Below, piece by piece: positions 35,117 through 48,054 of a stretch of 64,000 nucleotides of DNA (the stretch's first letter is position 1; each line of letters begins with the position of its first letter). The position numbers were made by a program, and so were the translations under genes. This DNA is from Diploscapter coronatus (Eukaryota; Nematoda; Chromadorea; Rhabditida; Rhabditidae): the NCBI GenBank assembly GCA_964036155.1, contig OZ038422.1, positions 69,773,201 to 69,837,200 on the forward strand. The letters run 5' to 3'. Under the pieces are notes generated by a model that searched no databases, was not told the DNA's origin, and worked only from the letters and a program-made list of their open reading frames with translations.

Positions 35117-38100
35117 ATGACGGAACCAGTCGATTGTGTGACGACCCAAATGGAGGCCGAAGAGCCGGGTGAAGACGGACAAGAGGGGGGAGGGGAGGCT
35201 GCAGAAAGCACGAGTGCGAGCAAGATGACGCAGTTTCAGGTAGTGCAGTTTATTTTTATTGGATTTTTTTTTTTTAAATAAAACTCCACGGTATTTGGGT
35301 TTTTGAAATCTACAAAAAAAAAACAAATCGTGAATTCGTTGAAAATCAAACGAAAAGTCGTATGTGCACTGGGTTATTTCTGATTTTGGCATTTCCTGCC
35401 GAAGCATCAACTATTTCAGGACGACACCGAGCCGAGCACCTCGAATGACGTGGATTTCGAGGAAGAAGCCAAATGCCCTTATTGTCGCACAGTCAAAGAT
35501 CCCTCTTTCGGGCACTATCGAGTATGTCCATGTTTATGCCTGGTTGCAGCAGCTTGCAAGAACCATTTACAACCTCTATTTAAGTCCGGGAGCAGTGGTT
35601 TGAAGAAAGGTGCAGTGATTTGGAGATACCGGTGCTCGATGAGGCAATGCATGCAGTTCTTCGGTCCTCTCTACAGATACAACAGCAAGGAGAACTCGTT
35701 CGATATCATTGCAGGTTTACATTTCAGTGCTGTTATTATTTGAATTTTTTTTCCTATAATTAAGTCTGAAAGATGCCGGCTCATTATTTGCAGACACAGG
35801 CATGAGCGAAATACAATCTTTTGTTATTCTTGCCTTCACGGCCCTATGTTCTTTACGGTTAGCCCTTAGCCCTGCCCATCTGCAACCTTTCTTCGGCGTT
35901 GTACATCGCTCTCAGTTGCGAAAATGTTGACCGTTGTTTCGGCAACTGAGTGCTCCCATTGTTCATTTTCGCCCAGTTCTTTTGCACCACTCATTCATTT
36001 TCTACTCGAATTTCCTTTCTTCGGGAATAAATGTAGAACGCTTCGAAAGGATAAGGTTCATAAGGTCGTGTCTTATCTGGAAACTGATAGTTAGTAGAGT
36101 TTTGATAATTGCTTGCGGTTTCAAAATTGCTAAACACGCGATTAGGATTCTTTCATACCTTATTCACGTGAGCGCGAGGGAGAAACTGAAAAGTCTTCTT
36201 TTTCCCTTATCGTTCTGACTCAATCTTAACCCATTTCTTTATCCTGCTCACGCTTACGTGATTGAAACATGAACTTATAAGTATGGAAAAGCAGAGAGAA
36301 TGATTTCTTACAGCTCCTTTACAAAATCCATCTTATATTTTTCATTTCAGAGGATGATCCGAAAGTGGAAATGGAAGAGACGAGTCAAGCTGCTGAAGAC
36401 GATGAAAATGACACGACGAATGAAGGAGGGAAAGTGGACATGAAACTAGTCGACATAGAGACTGTGGATGGGGAGAATGCAGAGGAGATGAATGAGCAAG
36501 CAGAAGGAGGGGAGACTGAGGCTGAGACGACGAACGAGGTGGTCGAGGAGAATGACACAGTGCAGGAGGCTTTCGGGCTGGAAGTCGAAGTTGAGGAGGA
36601 GCAAAGTACGAAATTGACCATTTTTATTCATTCTTTTAGTGGGTGTGGGCCTCCTGTATTTACAGACGGATGTATTTGTCAACGGCTCTTTTCATTATTT
36701 TCCTGCCTTTCCTATATTCCTTGGCTCTACCTATCTGTTGAAAAATGCCGACGTTCGTGCCTATCATTCATCTGTAAATACAAGAAGTCGGCTGGTGTAA
36801 AAGTTAAATTCGTTTAAGCTTGAAATTCAAAGTTATTTTTATTAGTAACTTTCTGAAACTGATAAATAAATTCCGATTAAAAATTTCTCGCAACCTTGAC
36901 TCTCCACTGCTAAGCCCAAAGTATTTAAGTCGATTGTTATATTTTTGTTAAGGAGTAATAATACTTGGAAAGCGACATTTAAAACATTTCTTCTCTTCAG
37001 CCTTCGAGATTTCGTTTTCGACTATTTTATAAAAATAAAATTTGCAGTTGAAATCAAGCCTCGAAAGAGCTTGCGATGCACCACGAATCGAAAGAAGACC
37101 GGTGTCTATGCGAGTGCAAATCAGGAGAAGAAGAACCACAACAACGCTGTAATTGGCAAGGAAAAGACAGGAACAATGAAATTGATTTACAGAAGAATGG
37201 AGCTCCGAAGAAGAAGCTCAGAAAGGGATATGTTTGGGAGTCGATTCCTTCGAAGCCTGATGAACAAAAAACGAAGACAGAGCCTGCTGCCGTCAAGACG
37301 GAGCCAACCTCCACTACAAAGAAACTTCTCAAACGTGTATGTGTCAAACACTTGCTAAATAGGTTTTCGGAACAAAATTACTCTCAACGAATAAGGTTTA
37401 TGGAGATTTCCTGTTTCGTTTCAGCTATTTTTTATTCGTTCGATGAATCTTGTTTCGCATACGAAGCAGTTTACATATTGAACAACAGCGAACGTAGAAA
37501 TACACAATTTTGACAATATTTTTCAATCGTAAAAGATAAAGCCCCGCAAAAATGTATGTAAATTCCTCAAGACCCCTAAAAATGTATTTAGCAAAACTAG
37601 TTATTTCAGAAACACGAACAGACGGAACCGGCGCAGTCACAACTGCCAAAGACACCAAAGACAGTGGAAAGAGAAAGAGAGAAGACTCGGATGGCGATGA
37701 AGAGCAGTGGGACTCAGACTGGGGATGCAGACCACGTGGCTTCTGCCTCCCTGCAGGAACTCATTCAGATGGAGGCCTCTCTCACTTGTGGCACTACCCA
37801 GTCCGGCACTGACAATGTTGATATGTGAGGATTATTTTTTTAATGTTTACCTTCATTTTATTTATTGATTGAAGAGTTCATTCAATTCTTATTTTTATCA
37901 AATTTCTTTTGTGTCCAAAAAATGAAATTTCCAAGAGCCATTTCTTTCATTTTCGTCTTTAGGGATGCTTCGAATTCGGTGAAGATTCCTGGTCACATCA
38001 CAAGGCGAATGCTCATCGGCAAAATGATCGTTGCTAAACAGGTACATCCAACCCCCTCTTTATTTTTCAAAGGAAAAATAACTACTATCTAAATATTTTG

Positions 38101-41100
38101 AAGACAATTTCTCATTTTTATTTCAACTTTGACAAATTTGAAATATTTTCTTTCATTTCCATATTATTCTTTTCAGAACACGAAGATTGCATCGTTGGAA
38201 GAGGAGAATGCGAGGTTCAAGGAGATGGTCTGTAGGTTTCGCGAGGCCTTCTTCGAGATCAAGTAAGAGTATTGATTTTCTTCTCTCTTCAAATGATGTG
38301 ATTGCAGAAATTCGCATGTCGAGGCGATGAGGCACCTGAAGGACGATGTGATTTTCCTGAAGCGAGAATTTCAATTCCATCACGACGAAATGGTCGCTGA
38401 ATGCAAACGGAGTCTCAACGCCACTAAGGTACATTTACGATGTTTTACAATGTTTATAGTTGGTAGATATTATATTTTTTATTTCTAAAGAGAATTTTAC
38501 GCTTTTTGATTTAAAAAAATACTTTTCAATATTTCCTATTGTAATAGAATAAGTGAGAAATTTATTTAGAAACATTTCTTCTCCAAAATATATGATATTT
38601 TCTCTGAAATTATTTTATTACTTACGTTATAAAAATAACATTACGAAATTATTTTTCAATTTTTAATATTCGCTTTTTGAAATCGTAATGAAGAATGGAT
38701 AAATACTCACGGTTGAACAGAATTCTTGAACTTTGAAATTCGATGCTAATGAAATTCATCATTTTCAAAAATTCACTCGTCTTTTTCTTACAATTCACTC
38801 TATTTTAGAAGGAGAAGGAAGACATTCGAAGGAAGTGCGAAGTGGTGCAGCAGCAGAACGATTCACTTAAGGTTGGAATGGAAGAAGACTGAATAGCTTG
38901 ATTGATGAACTGATTGCAGAGTCTGTTGGAAATCAGAGAAGAAAGAGTGGACATGGAGAGGAAGCGAGCAGATGAACTGGCCAGACAGATTCTGCTCAAG
39001 GAGAGAGACCAGCATCTGGCTGAGGCCGAGAGGGACGAAGCTAATGGAAAGCTCGCTGACAGTCTCTTCTTGGGTTCGTTTTTGCCTCATTTTTCATAGA
39101 GAATTATACAATTTCTGCAAACTTATTTATTCCATTTCTTTCCCAAATAGTTACGATACGGAATTTCGAATTTTTGATATATTTCGAGTATACTCGTATT
39201 AACGTCTTTCTTTCGAAAATTACTATCTAATTTATATCTTTCAGCGAACAACGTGAAATGTGCGCACTGTGTGAGCAGCACGAAAATGAAGGAGATTCTG
39301 ACTCTGCAAGTGAAGGAGAAGACGATCCAGGTACAACAGGCCATGAATGAGAGGAACGACATGAGGAGGAAGCTCGAAAATGCTGAGAAGATCTCGCAGA
39401 TCCTGCATAAGGTTTGATCATTCAACTGAATGAAACTAAGCCATTTTTCAGGATCGTGCGAAATTCGAGTACGAAGCGAAGACGTGGAAGAGTTCCTATG
39501 ATAAGTTGAGATCAAGTGAGTAGTTAAATTTAACTAGCTGGTATTGTTAGAATCGTTTATTCGAAAAAGGGTTGTGTTTTTTTTTCTCTCTAAACTATTG
39601 AACTTCGTAACACATCTCTACAACTCCTCAAGAAGTTCTCTGATTAAAAATCGTCTAAAACTAATTTTCAGTGTTGGCCGAGAAGCAGTCGTCAGCAGAT
39701 GCGCAATCATTCGCCGCTCCCTGTGCCGACCCGACTCCTCAGCCCCTTCCCTCCACTCCGACCTCCATCAGCACTCCCTCAATCGACACTCCCAATCAAC
39801 AGCCGTCGGCGAATGGAAACGAGAATTCCTCTGTCACTCCCCAGCCAAGTGCAGCTGCAGGCACAGTGACAGACGATTCTCCGCCCGAAGATGGGGAGAT
39901 CTCCAACTCGCCCATGACGGTCGTCAGCAGCAAGTCCAGATCGCCAGGTTAGTTATTCGAATTTTTGAAGTGTTTTTGAAAAGGTGTTATTATTGAATCG
40001 AAAATTTGGACACAATTGAGCAATTTCAAACAGTTTAGTTCAATCAGTTTTCATGAACAGATTTCCGTAAACCATGGAAGGACGATCAGAATTTATATAT
40101 TCAAATTGTAGCTGATTTCTCTATCCATTCAGTTTCATGGGAAAGTTGCGATTTTACTTTGTCAGACGTGGGTTTTCCAGCCTTTCGTGCGTTTCTGGTA
40201 TATATGAAAGGATTGAAGAAAAACATTTTCATCTGGCTATCGTTATCAAATTTTAGTGAATGCGTAATTTTTCAGAATACAAATTGCCACCTCCCCCAAG
40301 ACCCCCTACAGTGAAGAACGGACAGGAAAAGTGGAGTTCAGCGGCCTGTGCCTCTTCACTTCCTTCCGGCAGCAAACCACTCAACCCTCCTCTACCGCAC
40401 ATCAATCAGCCCAACAAGGTATTATTCTTCTTCTCGTATGAAGCGATCACTAAATCGTAAATTTTACACTATCACAAAAGTGACATTCTCTGATTCTTTG
40501 CATTTTACATTCTCTCCATGATAACCAGTTCACCAAAGATAAAGCAGTATTCGTCTGATCGCTATTCCAAATTTTCATTCCGTTATTTTCAGTCCCCCTA
40601 TGCCAACAGCCACATTCCCGTTCACAAGGCATCTCCATCTTCTTCTCAGTTTGCGAGCAATCGGAATGACTTCCCACACGGCAGTTTGATGGTACACAAA
40701 TTTTCCTCCAAACAGCAAAAGAAACTCGCAAAGGTTATTATTGCGAAGACAAAGAAGGAAAACAGACAATTCGATGAATTTCAGTTCGAGAAGAAGAGAA
40801 TGAAGGAGCTGGAGAGGGCATATCTGAGCAGCCAGACGGATGAGGGTGACAGAGACAAGACGTTCAGGGAGGCTGAGAGGAAGAGAGAGGAACACATTCA
40901 GCCATATGCGAAGAAATTCGCCAGACTACCACCCAAACCTATGGCTGGAACTGCAAAACCTGCGGTTTGTGTTATTATTACAAAATTGCTGATTGAATGG
41001 ATTGCAGCCTGGTCCTTCACTTGCCATGCCAAGAATTCCACGCAAGAGCGAGACTGAAGCCAGAAAGCGGGAAGAAGAAACGAAAAGAGCTGAAGAGGTA

Positions 41101-42810
41101 ATTGAACTCCTTTTCGTAATGAAAATGCATTTTATGAAAGTAGAAAAGATAAAATACTACAGAATTTTCTGGGCTGGGACTCAAGTAAATGCTTTTACAA
41201 GGGAGTGTAGTTTTACTTGAATCCCAGCCCTGATTACAATTGCTTTTATGAACCTTCGTAGAATTTACTATTCGAAGTAATTTATATCTTCTTTCATATA
41301 TTTTATTAATTTCAACTTTTAGGAAAAAAGAAAGATCGAAGAAGAAAAGAGGTGGAAAGCAGAAGAAGAAGAAGCGAACAAGAAGATCGAGGTTGCTGAC
41401 TGGAAGGAGCAGATGACCAAGCACAAAGGCATCATGAATGTAAGGATGGCTTGAAACCGCTCGACGAATAGACTGTTCGTAAGGAGAATATGTAAATGAG
41501 TGTCAGTGTGCACGACACCAATGCTCAAAGAGGAAAAAACGAGTCCGAGTTAAAGAAGTTGGAAAAGAAAATAGAACATTGATGTCGTGTAAATTGATGC
41601 CCAATTACACTTTTCTTATGAAATTTATTCGCCGCGTCTATCCATAATGAGTTAAGTGCGAAGTTAAACCAAAAATTTACAGAACTCATCCAAACAGCCA
41701 ACCTACAATGGGCCTGTTTGGAACAAGGAAAGCGCGAAAAGACCTGGTCCGACACCAAGCAAAGACAGGGGGAGAGAAGGGAGGGAAACGATGCATCGAC
41801 ACTCTCCCCCCTCCACTTCGAAGTCTATTCCTGCCTTCGACTTGGCCAACTCCTCCCCCCTCCCCTGGCACGTCAATTCTAGCCCTAGTCCCATCGAACC
41901 TCGACCTCAACCTCAGATGCCTTTCAATGCTTGGACTGCTAGAGAAGCTAGAGAAGGTTTGAGGAATTTCATAGTTTGTTAAAAAAATTCATTGAGTTTC
42001 AATTTTTACAAATGTTTTTTAATGATAAAAAAAAGAATACGGCATGCGTCGAAAATTTCGACAGCTCATGAATTCAACAAAAATATCGATTCATTAAATC
42101 GGCAATTAAAAAGTATTCGCGACATATGAATTTTCCCGATTCTTTCTTTGATTCTTTGCGACTCTTTCGAAATTCCTTCGAGAATAGTTATCGCGAATAA
42201 TCCAAATCGCCGCTGTAACAGTTATTTATCCCCGATTCGAATTTTCTATGTAAAAATCCTGAAGCCTTTATTACTCGTATTATTATTATAAAAGGTTTAC
42301 CAGTAAAATATATCTAATTTTAGCACCTCGAGGTCTAGGAAAGATGAATTAAATATTTCTCAGTAATTTGACAAAAGTTTTCTTCAGCTTTTCGCTTTGG
42401 ATTTTATTCTCATTTAAAAATCGCTAAATTAGAAGAAAAGTTCTAAAACTGAGTTTCAGAATCGTGGAGTCGACCGCGAGACTCAACAGGCTGGACGAAC
42501 ACAGACTCGTGGACGCCCGAACTGTCCAGTTGGGGAAACTGGGGAGCTCGGCCGATGAATGGACCTGGACCTGGGCCTGGGCCTGTTTCCTCCTTTATGC
42601 AGCCTGGAATGCCTGGTCCTCCCATCTATGGGCATCCCCATTCTCAGTCAAGCATGTTCAATCATCCAACAATGAGCCCGCATTCCTTGCCTCCCCAACT
42701 CCCCCCGAGGCCTATCGTCAGAAGGAATTTCTGGGATCTGTAAGTCGCTTTCATCCTATTTATTCTTCTTGCTAATTGATATCATTTTCCCCTTTCATTT
42801 TCATAGATAA
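35117..42810 (+). CDS. unrecognised 1140-residue, Cys-motif and coiled-coil protein, probably nuclear
   Basis: Twenty-one exons join in phase: 35117-35239, 35420-35714, 36351-36605, 37048-37148, 37193-37336, 37610-37824, 37963-38041, 38177-38262, 38308-38428, 38809-38871, 38920-39073, 39245-39411, 39452-39515, 39672-39947, 40276-40418, 40593-40964, 41008-41097, 41323-41439, 41683-41956, 42460-42739, 42807-42810. Residues about 60-115 hold a cysteine cluster (KCPYC, CPCLC, then single and CSMRQC cysteines) that looks metal-binding. A Glu-rich acidic stretch (about 140-224) and a Lys-rich stretch with PKKKLRKG follow. Long charged helices (about 403-622, LARQILLKERDQHLAEAERD) are coiled coil, and another charged helix spans about 815-955. 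The rest is Pro/Ser-rich, ending in a Gly-Pro-Met tail and NFWDL. The composition suggests a chromatin or RNA-processing scaffold; this is inference only. The last exon supplies just the stop. Confidence 0.75.
41169..41232. repeat. 64-bp palindromic MITE (CAGGGCTGGGA family)
   Basis: The left end CTGGGCTGGGACTCAAGTAA and the reverse-complemented right end CAGGGCTGGGATTCAAGTAA match at all but two positions. The loop is only about 22 nt. Flanking octamers do not match, so the duplication has decayed or is absent. It lies in an intron of the 35.1-kb gene. Confidence 0.55.
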
Positions 42811-44618
42811 CTATCAAGGACGTCGGTGATGAGTCGAGCATTTGAAGATTTTGTTACTTATTATGAATATAAGGAGCAGGGCTTGTCAAATTTCGAAAAT
42901 CTTTGAATATAAAAGCACGTTAAAATTAATGTGAAACTAGAAAATGCTAACACGCAATGTTCGAAACCTCTGTAAATGCTATTCAAGTCATTCGGGCATC
43001 GGTATGGTTAACATTGTGATGTGCTTCCGAAAACTCAAAAGTTTTCTAAACTTTGACAACCCATAGAAACTTTATTCGAGTGTTCGATTTAATCACATGA
43101 TTTTAAAAATTCTGGCATTAAATGCAAGTCTAATAATTGTACAATTAATTTTACCTTTTGGTGATATCTTATTCCTGTTCCAATGTTTAGTCGCCATATG
43201 ACCGGAGTGTGTTGTATAGTGCTGATGATTGTCACGAAGTGATAAATTTGGCATTGAAACAGTGAATTTTGATGGATATTACATTTGGCTTCTTCATTTT
43301 TCATCAAAATTTCATTATTTTAATGTTCAATTTATCGCCTCGTGCTGATTTTGATCAATTCCTTTCTTGTCTAATCATCAAATCTTTCATTCGATTGGAT
43401 AACTTGTAAGAATCGGACTTCTTCACTAGAGTATATGCATGGTGGACCGAAAGTCTGGGACGGGAAATACTTTTTTCAATTTCTTAGCGAAATTAATAAA
43501 ACAGCTTTGATATTATCATTTCAAGGACTGGAATAGTTTAGCATCGTATTCATTCTATTAGATCATGATTATGATATTTCCTAGAACCTTGAATTCAAAT
43601 ATAAAGGCGGTCCAGACTTTTGCCAACTATGCGCTCATTTTTAATAAGATTTTTACAAATAATCAATCTCAAGTCTTCAAAAAGACTCAAATATACTTCT
43701 ATCTGAAACTACTATCAGGGCTACTTGACGACAATTCAGAAATCAGAGCTAGATTACATATCTATACTTTTTAACAAATAGTTCCTTAAAAATGAATTTG
43801 ATTTGAAATTACAAATTTATTTGCCCCAGATTTTTTCATTTTTTTAAAAGATATTTTTATTCGGCTCAATCTTATACCATTTTATCCAACAGACATTTTT
43901 CATCTGGTATTTTCTCAGTAAATGCTTTCATCTCAGACACTTATTATTTTTCTTGTCAAAGGTTTTTGCCACACTCATCGGTTAATTAATTAGGAAGCAT
44001 TCTTTGTAAGGATCTGAAACATGTTTAGTGGGGTCCGAACAAGTTGTATTATGATCGTAACCAAATATGGCTCTATGGCCATATCGACCATATTTGGTTA
44101 TGATCATAATACAATTTGCCCGAAATTTTCCCGAGCTTTACAGAGAATGCTTCTTAATATAGTTTTTGTTATCACAAGTATCAGAAATGAGAAAGATCTA
44201 TCTGAAATGGGAATGATTGAAGTGCAGATTTTTCTTATCTCTGACAAAATAATTGTGAATTTTTCCATCGGTTGATCTCTATTTAGAACCGAAATAAATG
44301 CTATTTGATGAAAGATATCAAATGTGTACTATCATACTGCAGATCAAAAACTAATTGATTACTCCTTGGAACTATTTAATATACCGAGCAAATTATTTGT
44401 ATCTTATCACCTCCTGAATGTCCATTGTGATTGCCTGTCCTCTTCACCCTTCACAATCGACAATTCCTCTTTATCGTTCTCCCTTCTGCCTGCCTCTTGA
44501 CCACCCCCTATCATCCAAGTATCTCCCTATCTTTTCATGTCTTTCAGGCTATGATATTTATTATTGACTGTCTTTCATTTGTAACCATTTCTTATCAACA
44601 AGTTCTCATTTGCACGAA
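42811..44618. other. intergenic region before the CYP gene
   Basis: No gene is seen. A possible pair of mariner-like ends (GGTGGACCGAAAGTCTGGGAC near 43441 and GGCGGTCCAGACTTTTGCC near 43606) and a long hairpin at 44044-44114 lie here. Sequence at 44425-44560 is CT-rich, as expected for the leader of the CYP gene. Confidence 0.5.
44044..44114. repeat. near-perfect 27-bp-arm hairpin
   Basis: Arms 44044-44070 and 44088-44114 are reverse complements with one mismatch (TTATGATCGTAACCAAATAT against ATATTTGGTTATGATCATAA), separated by 17 nt. The recent-looking pairing suggests a young palindromic insertion or a dsRNA-forming locus. Confidence 0.65.
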
Positions 44619-47536
44619 ATGTATTTATTTCTCGCCGCGCTGCTTCTAGGCATTTATTTATTCCATGAATTCTACTGGAAAAGAAGAAATTTTCCACCAG
44701 GTATTTCAATTTTAAAACTGACCTAATAAAGTAATGAGTTATTTTTGGCCCAACACCGTTGCCTCTGTTCGGAAATCTCGTGACGCTTCTAAAGGTGGGT
44801 ACAAAGTTTCACAGAACTTCATATTATCTTTAAGCAAATAAATATCTCAGGGATAGTGATATGAGAAATAATTTAAGTCTTTCAAAAATAGAGTAATAAG
44901 AAGAATTCTTTTTCTCCAGCACGAACCAGGCTATGATGCATTCACGAAATGGAAGAAGCGATTTGGACCAATTTATACTTTTTGGCTAGGTAACACAAGA
45001 TCAAGTGATAATGAGGGCGAATTGAATCTCAGCAAACCGTCCAATGGTAGTAATCAGTGATTATGAATCTATGAAGAACACCTTCGTAAAGGATGCCGAC
45101 TCCTATTTGGGGAAAATGAACAGAGAAGTCGCGTTGCATGTCTTCAGAGGTGCCACATTTTTGCAATTTGGGATATCTCTCTTTCTAGTATTTTTTGAGC
45201 GTGTCTGTCTGTCCGTCCGAGCTTAGATCATGGTTTATTACTTGGAGAGAACGACGTCGATATTCAAAAATTACCCGCTCTATCCATTTCGTTTCTCTTC
45301 TCCGCGACTCACTATTTCGCGCCTCCAAATTCGATTTCTAATTGCTGCATGAATACCGACGTCGATATTCTCCGCCAATCGACGATAACTGTCAATGGGA
45401 ACCCTCAAGTGTTATGCATGGTTTGAAAGGTTCTTAATGAGAGTCTATCATATTGCAAAGCAGTAAATCAAATTAGTTATATGCAAATTTGATTCTAATG
45501 CCAGCACTTTAATTTTTTCATTTCCAACTTGTGTTTGTCAAGTGATTGTTATGATCTTGAATGTGTTTTATCGCTGTTGATTGTTATTTTTGATTTTTGT
45601 CATTGATTTTCCCTAGACCTAGAAGCCGCGAAACGGTCCCTAGTTCAGAATGATTTTTCGAAAAACAAGATGCTGTTCTTTCGCAATATCATAATTTAGG
45701 TGGGTATTATGGAATAATCGATACATCTGGTGATGTTTGGAGAGAGCACAGGAGATTTGCTCTGCAAGTCTTCAGAAATCTAGGATTGGGAAAGAATCTC
45801 ATGCAGGAAAAAGTGAGACTCAATTGATGAGATGAAATGATATGATACATTAGTTTTAGATTCTCTATGAGGTTGATGCCTTGATCGAGGATTTGAATGG
45901 GCTTTCCAAATCTGGCGAAGAATTTTCCATACAAGAAATCTGGGACAAGAGAGTTGGATGCGTGATTAATCAAATGTTGTTTGGATATCGATTTGATGAG
46001 GTAGATTTTGCATGTTTAAAGTTAGTTAAAGCTACAATACTGCTCTCAACTCCCAGAATACGACCGATGAGTTTCGATATTTGAAACGTCTGCTTTCCGA
46101 AGCGATGAGGGAAGTATCTCAGCCAGCGACAATAATTTCATTGATGTATCCAATCACGAGATATATTCTTCCGTTTGGGCCCATTGGCAAGAGCAGATGG
46201 GATAAGTTAGTCAACTAAATAACTTTCGATTGTTCATACATTCATACAGAATGTTATGCTATTGGAGAGCATTCATGGATTTTTTCGACAAGCAGATAGG
46301 TGCTCACAAAGTGAACTATGAAGAAGAGGAGAGCAGAGATTATGTGGAGGCTTATTTGAAGGAGAAGAAGAAATGCGAAGACCAGGGAGATTTCAAGAGT
46401 TACAGGTTGACCAAGGTTCTTTCCTCTTGAATAATTATCAAATTCAGTATCCTTCAATTGAAGTCCGCTCTTTTTGATCTTTGGATTGGTAAAATCTTTA
46501 GTTATTTCGTTTCATAGCAATCTCTAGATATTTCCAGGTGGTCTCGAAACAACTTCGAATACTCTAACGTGGCTTATCGTCTATATTCTGCACAATCCAA
46601 CAGTCCAGGTTAAATAGAATTGTATCATTTTAGTTATTTTTCTTTTCAAGGATAAAATCCACGAAGAATTGGATCGAGTAATAGGAAGTGGAAGAATAAT
46701 CACGACAGCAGATAAAGCTGGTCTTCCATACACTAATGCTGTCATCAACGTAAATTCCAGTTTTTTTTACTGAAATGATTACATTCTTTCAGGAAACGCA
46801 GCGATTGGTATGTTGAATTTTCATTCTAACTCTGAAGCAAATATTGAAATCTAAATCCAATTTAATTAGGCAAACTTATTGCCGATGAATTTGATCCACG
46901 AATTGAGTCGAGACGTTGATTTGATGGGATGCAGACTGAAGACAGGAACAGCTGTCGTAGCACAAATTTCTGCTGTTCTGTATGATGATAAAGTAATGCA
47001 ATTGAGTAGCTACAAATATAATATTTATAAACTAGGTGTTTCCTGAGCCATATGAATTTAGACCAGAGAGGTTTCTAGATACAAACGGAAATTTAACGAG
47101 GGTATGTGAAACAGGCGAAAATAATTATCAATTCTTCCCAGGTAGATGAACTAATCCCATTTTCAATTGGACGGCGGCAATGCCTAGGCGAGGGATTGGC
47201 TAGAATGGAGTTATTTTTGTTCGCCGCTAACTTATTCAATCGATTTAGGGTAACATTTTATAGCTTTTGGAGTCGTTAAAATATTTTCAAGTCCAAATAA
47301 TAAATCCATGTGATAAGTGGTGCTCAAGTTCAGAAACTTGAATCAATGAAATTACCGTTTCTCTCATTTTTGAAGTTAATGAAGATGAAATTGATCTTTT
47401 ATTCTTCAGGTGGATCAGAATTAACGAAAATTTCTTATTTTAGATATCGTCAAACTCATTGCCATCGATGAAGAAACGATTCGGCACCACAGTTCAGCCT
47501 ATCCCATTCCGATGTAACATATCCGTCAGAAGATAA
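44619..47536 (+). CDS. cytochrome P450, CYP2 clan (nematode CYP33-like)
   Basis: Sixteen exons: 44619-44700, 44748-44794, 44920-44989, 45033-45149, 45700-45812, 45860-46000, 46057-46205, 46250-46405, 46448-46488, 46538-46608, 46651-46749, 46793-46807, 46870-46992, 47036-47101, 47142-47249, 47444-47536, giving 496 residues, a full-length P450. It has an N-terminal membrane anchor ([15 protein letters not shown]), the Pro-rich hinge [22 protein letters not shown], an I-helix [12 protein letters not shown], the K-helix ETQR, FRPERF, and the haem loop [13 protein letters not shown] with the axial Cys at about 444. It would act as a haem-thiolate monooxygenase at the ER, on fatty acids or xenobiotics. 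The second exon's acceptor is odd: conserved GPTPLP requires splicing after TTTTTG; an AG acceptor at 44738 would insert three residues. Exon 12 is only 15 nt. AATAAA lies at 47668-47673. Confidence 0.93.
45253..45370. repeat. direct repeat GACGTCGATATTC in a CYP intron
   Basis: GACGTCGATATTC occurs at 45253-45265 and again at 45358-45370, 105 bp apart, within the 550-nt fourth intron of the CYP gene. GACGTC is palindromic. The stretch between is GC-richer than neighbouring introns, so an intronic regulatory element is possible. Confidence 0.35.
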
Positions 47537-47673
47537 AATTGCTCTAGATAAGCATGCACAGTTGCATAAACTGTAATAAGCAAAGCTATTTGTAATACAG
47601 AAAACACGGCTATAAAAATTGAAAGATTTATTGTTGTAGATGAAATGAAACGCCCTGATTTCCTCAAAATAAA

Positions 47674-48054
47674 GAAAGAAAGAAATAATAAATTAACACC
47701 TAACTACAGAATAAATAAAAAAGAAAAAATGAAATGGATAAAGCATGTGAAGAACGAAAGAGGTACAGAAAACAGAATGGATAAGGGGGAAATTAAGAAT
47801 GAAGCAGAAGGAATTCGGCACAAAAAATGGATAAGGAATATCTAAATGGGAAGGGAATTCGAAAATTTAACTGATAAAATTGTTGAAATGAGAAGAGCAG
47901 CTAAAATTGCCGAGTAAAACCACATCATTTCACTATTGCGAAAGTATTTTGGAGAAAAATAATGAAATGATGATAAACTGTAATTGAATTGCCAACATAG
48001 CATCAGACAAATGATTTGATATGGCTAAAAGGAAGATTTAAAATTGAATTGAAT
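47674..48054. other. convergent intergenic region between CYP and RhoGAP genes
   Basis: No gene is supported. The + strand is A- and purine-rich (47665-47840), giving a Lys-rich open frame at 47645-47845 that is best explained by composition. Confidence 0.5.

Noticed and set aside
36945..37358. 137-codon frame across exons 4-5 of the 35-kb gene
   Set aside because: It reads through the 44-nt intron 37149-37192; splicing it out switches to a better frame that joins the next exon in phase.
47645..47845. Lys-rich 66-codon frame
   Set aside because: An A-rich 3' flank of the CYP gene explains it; no domain or splice partner.
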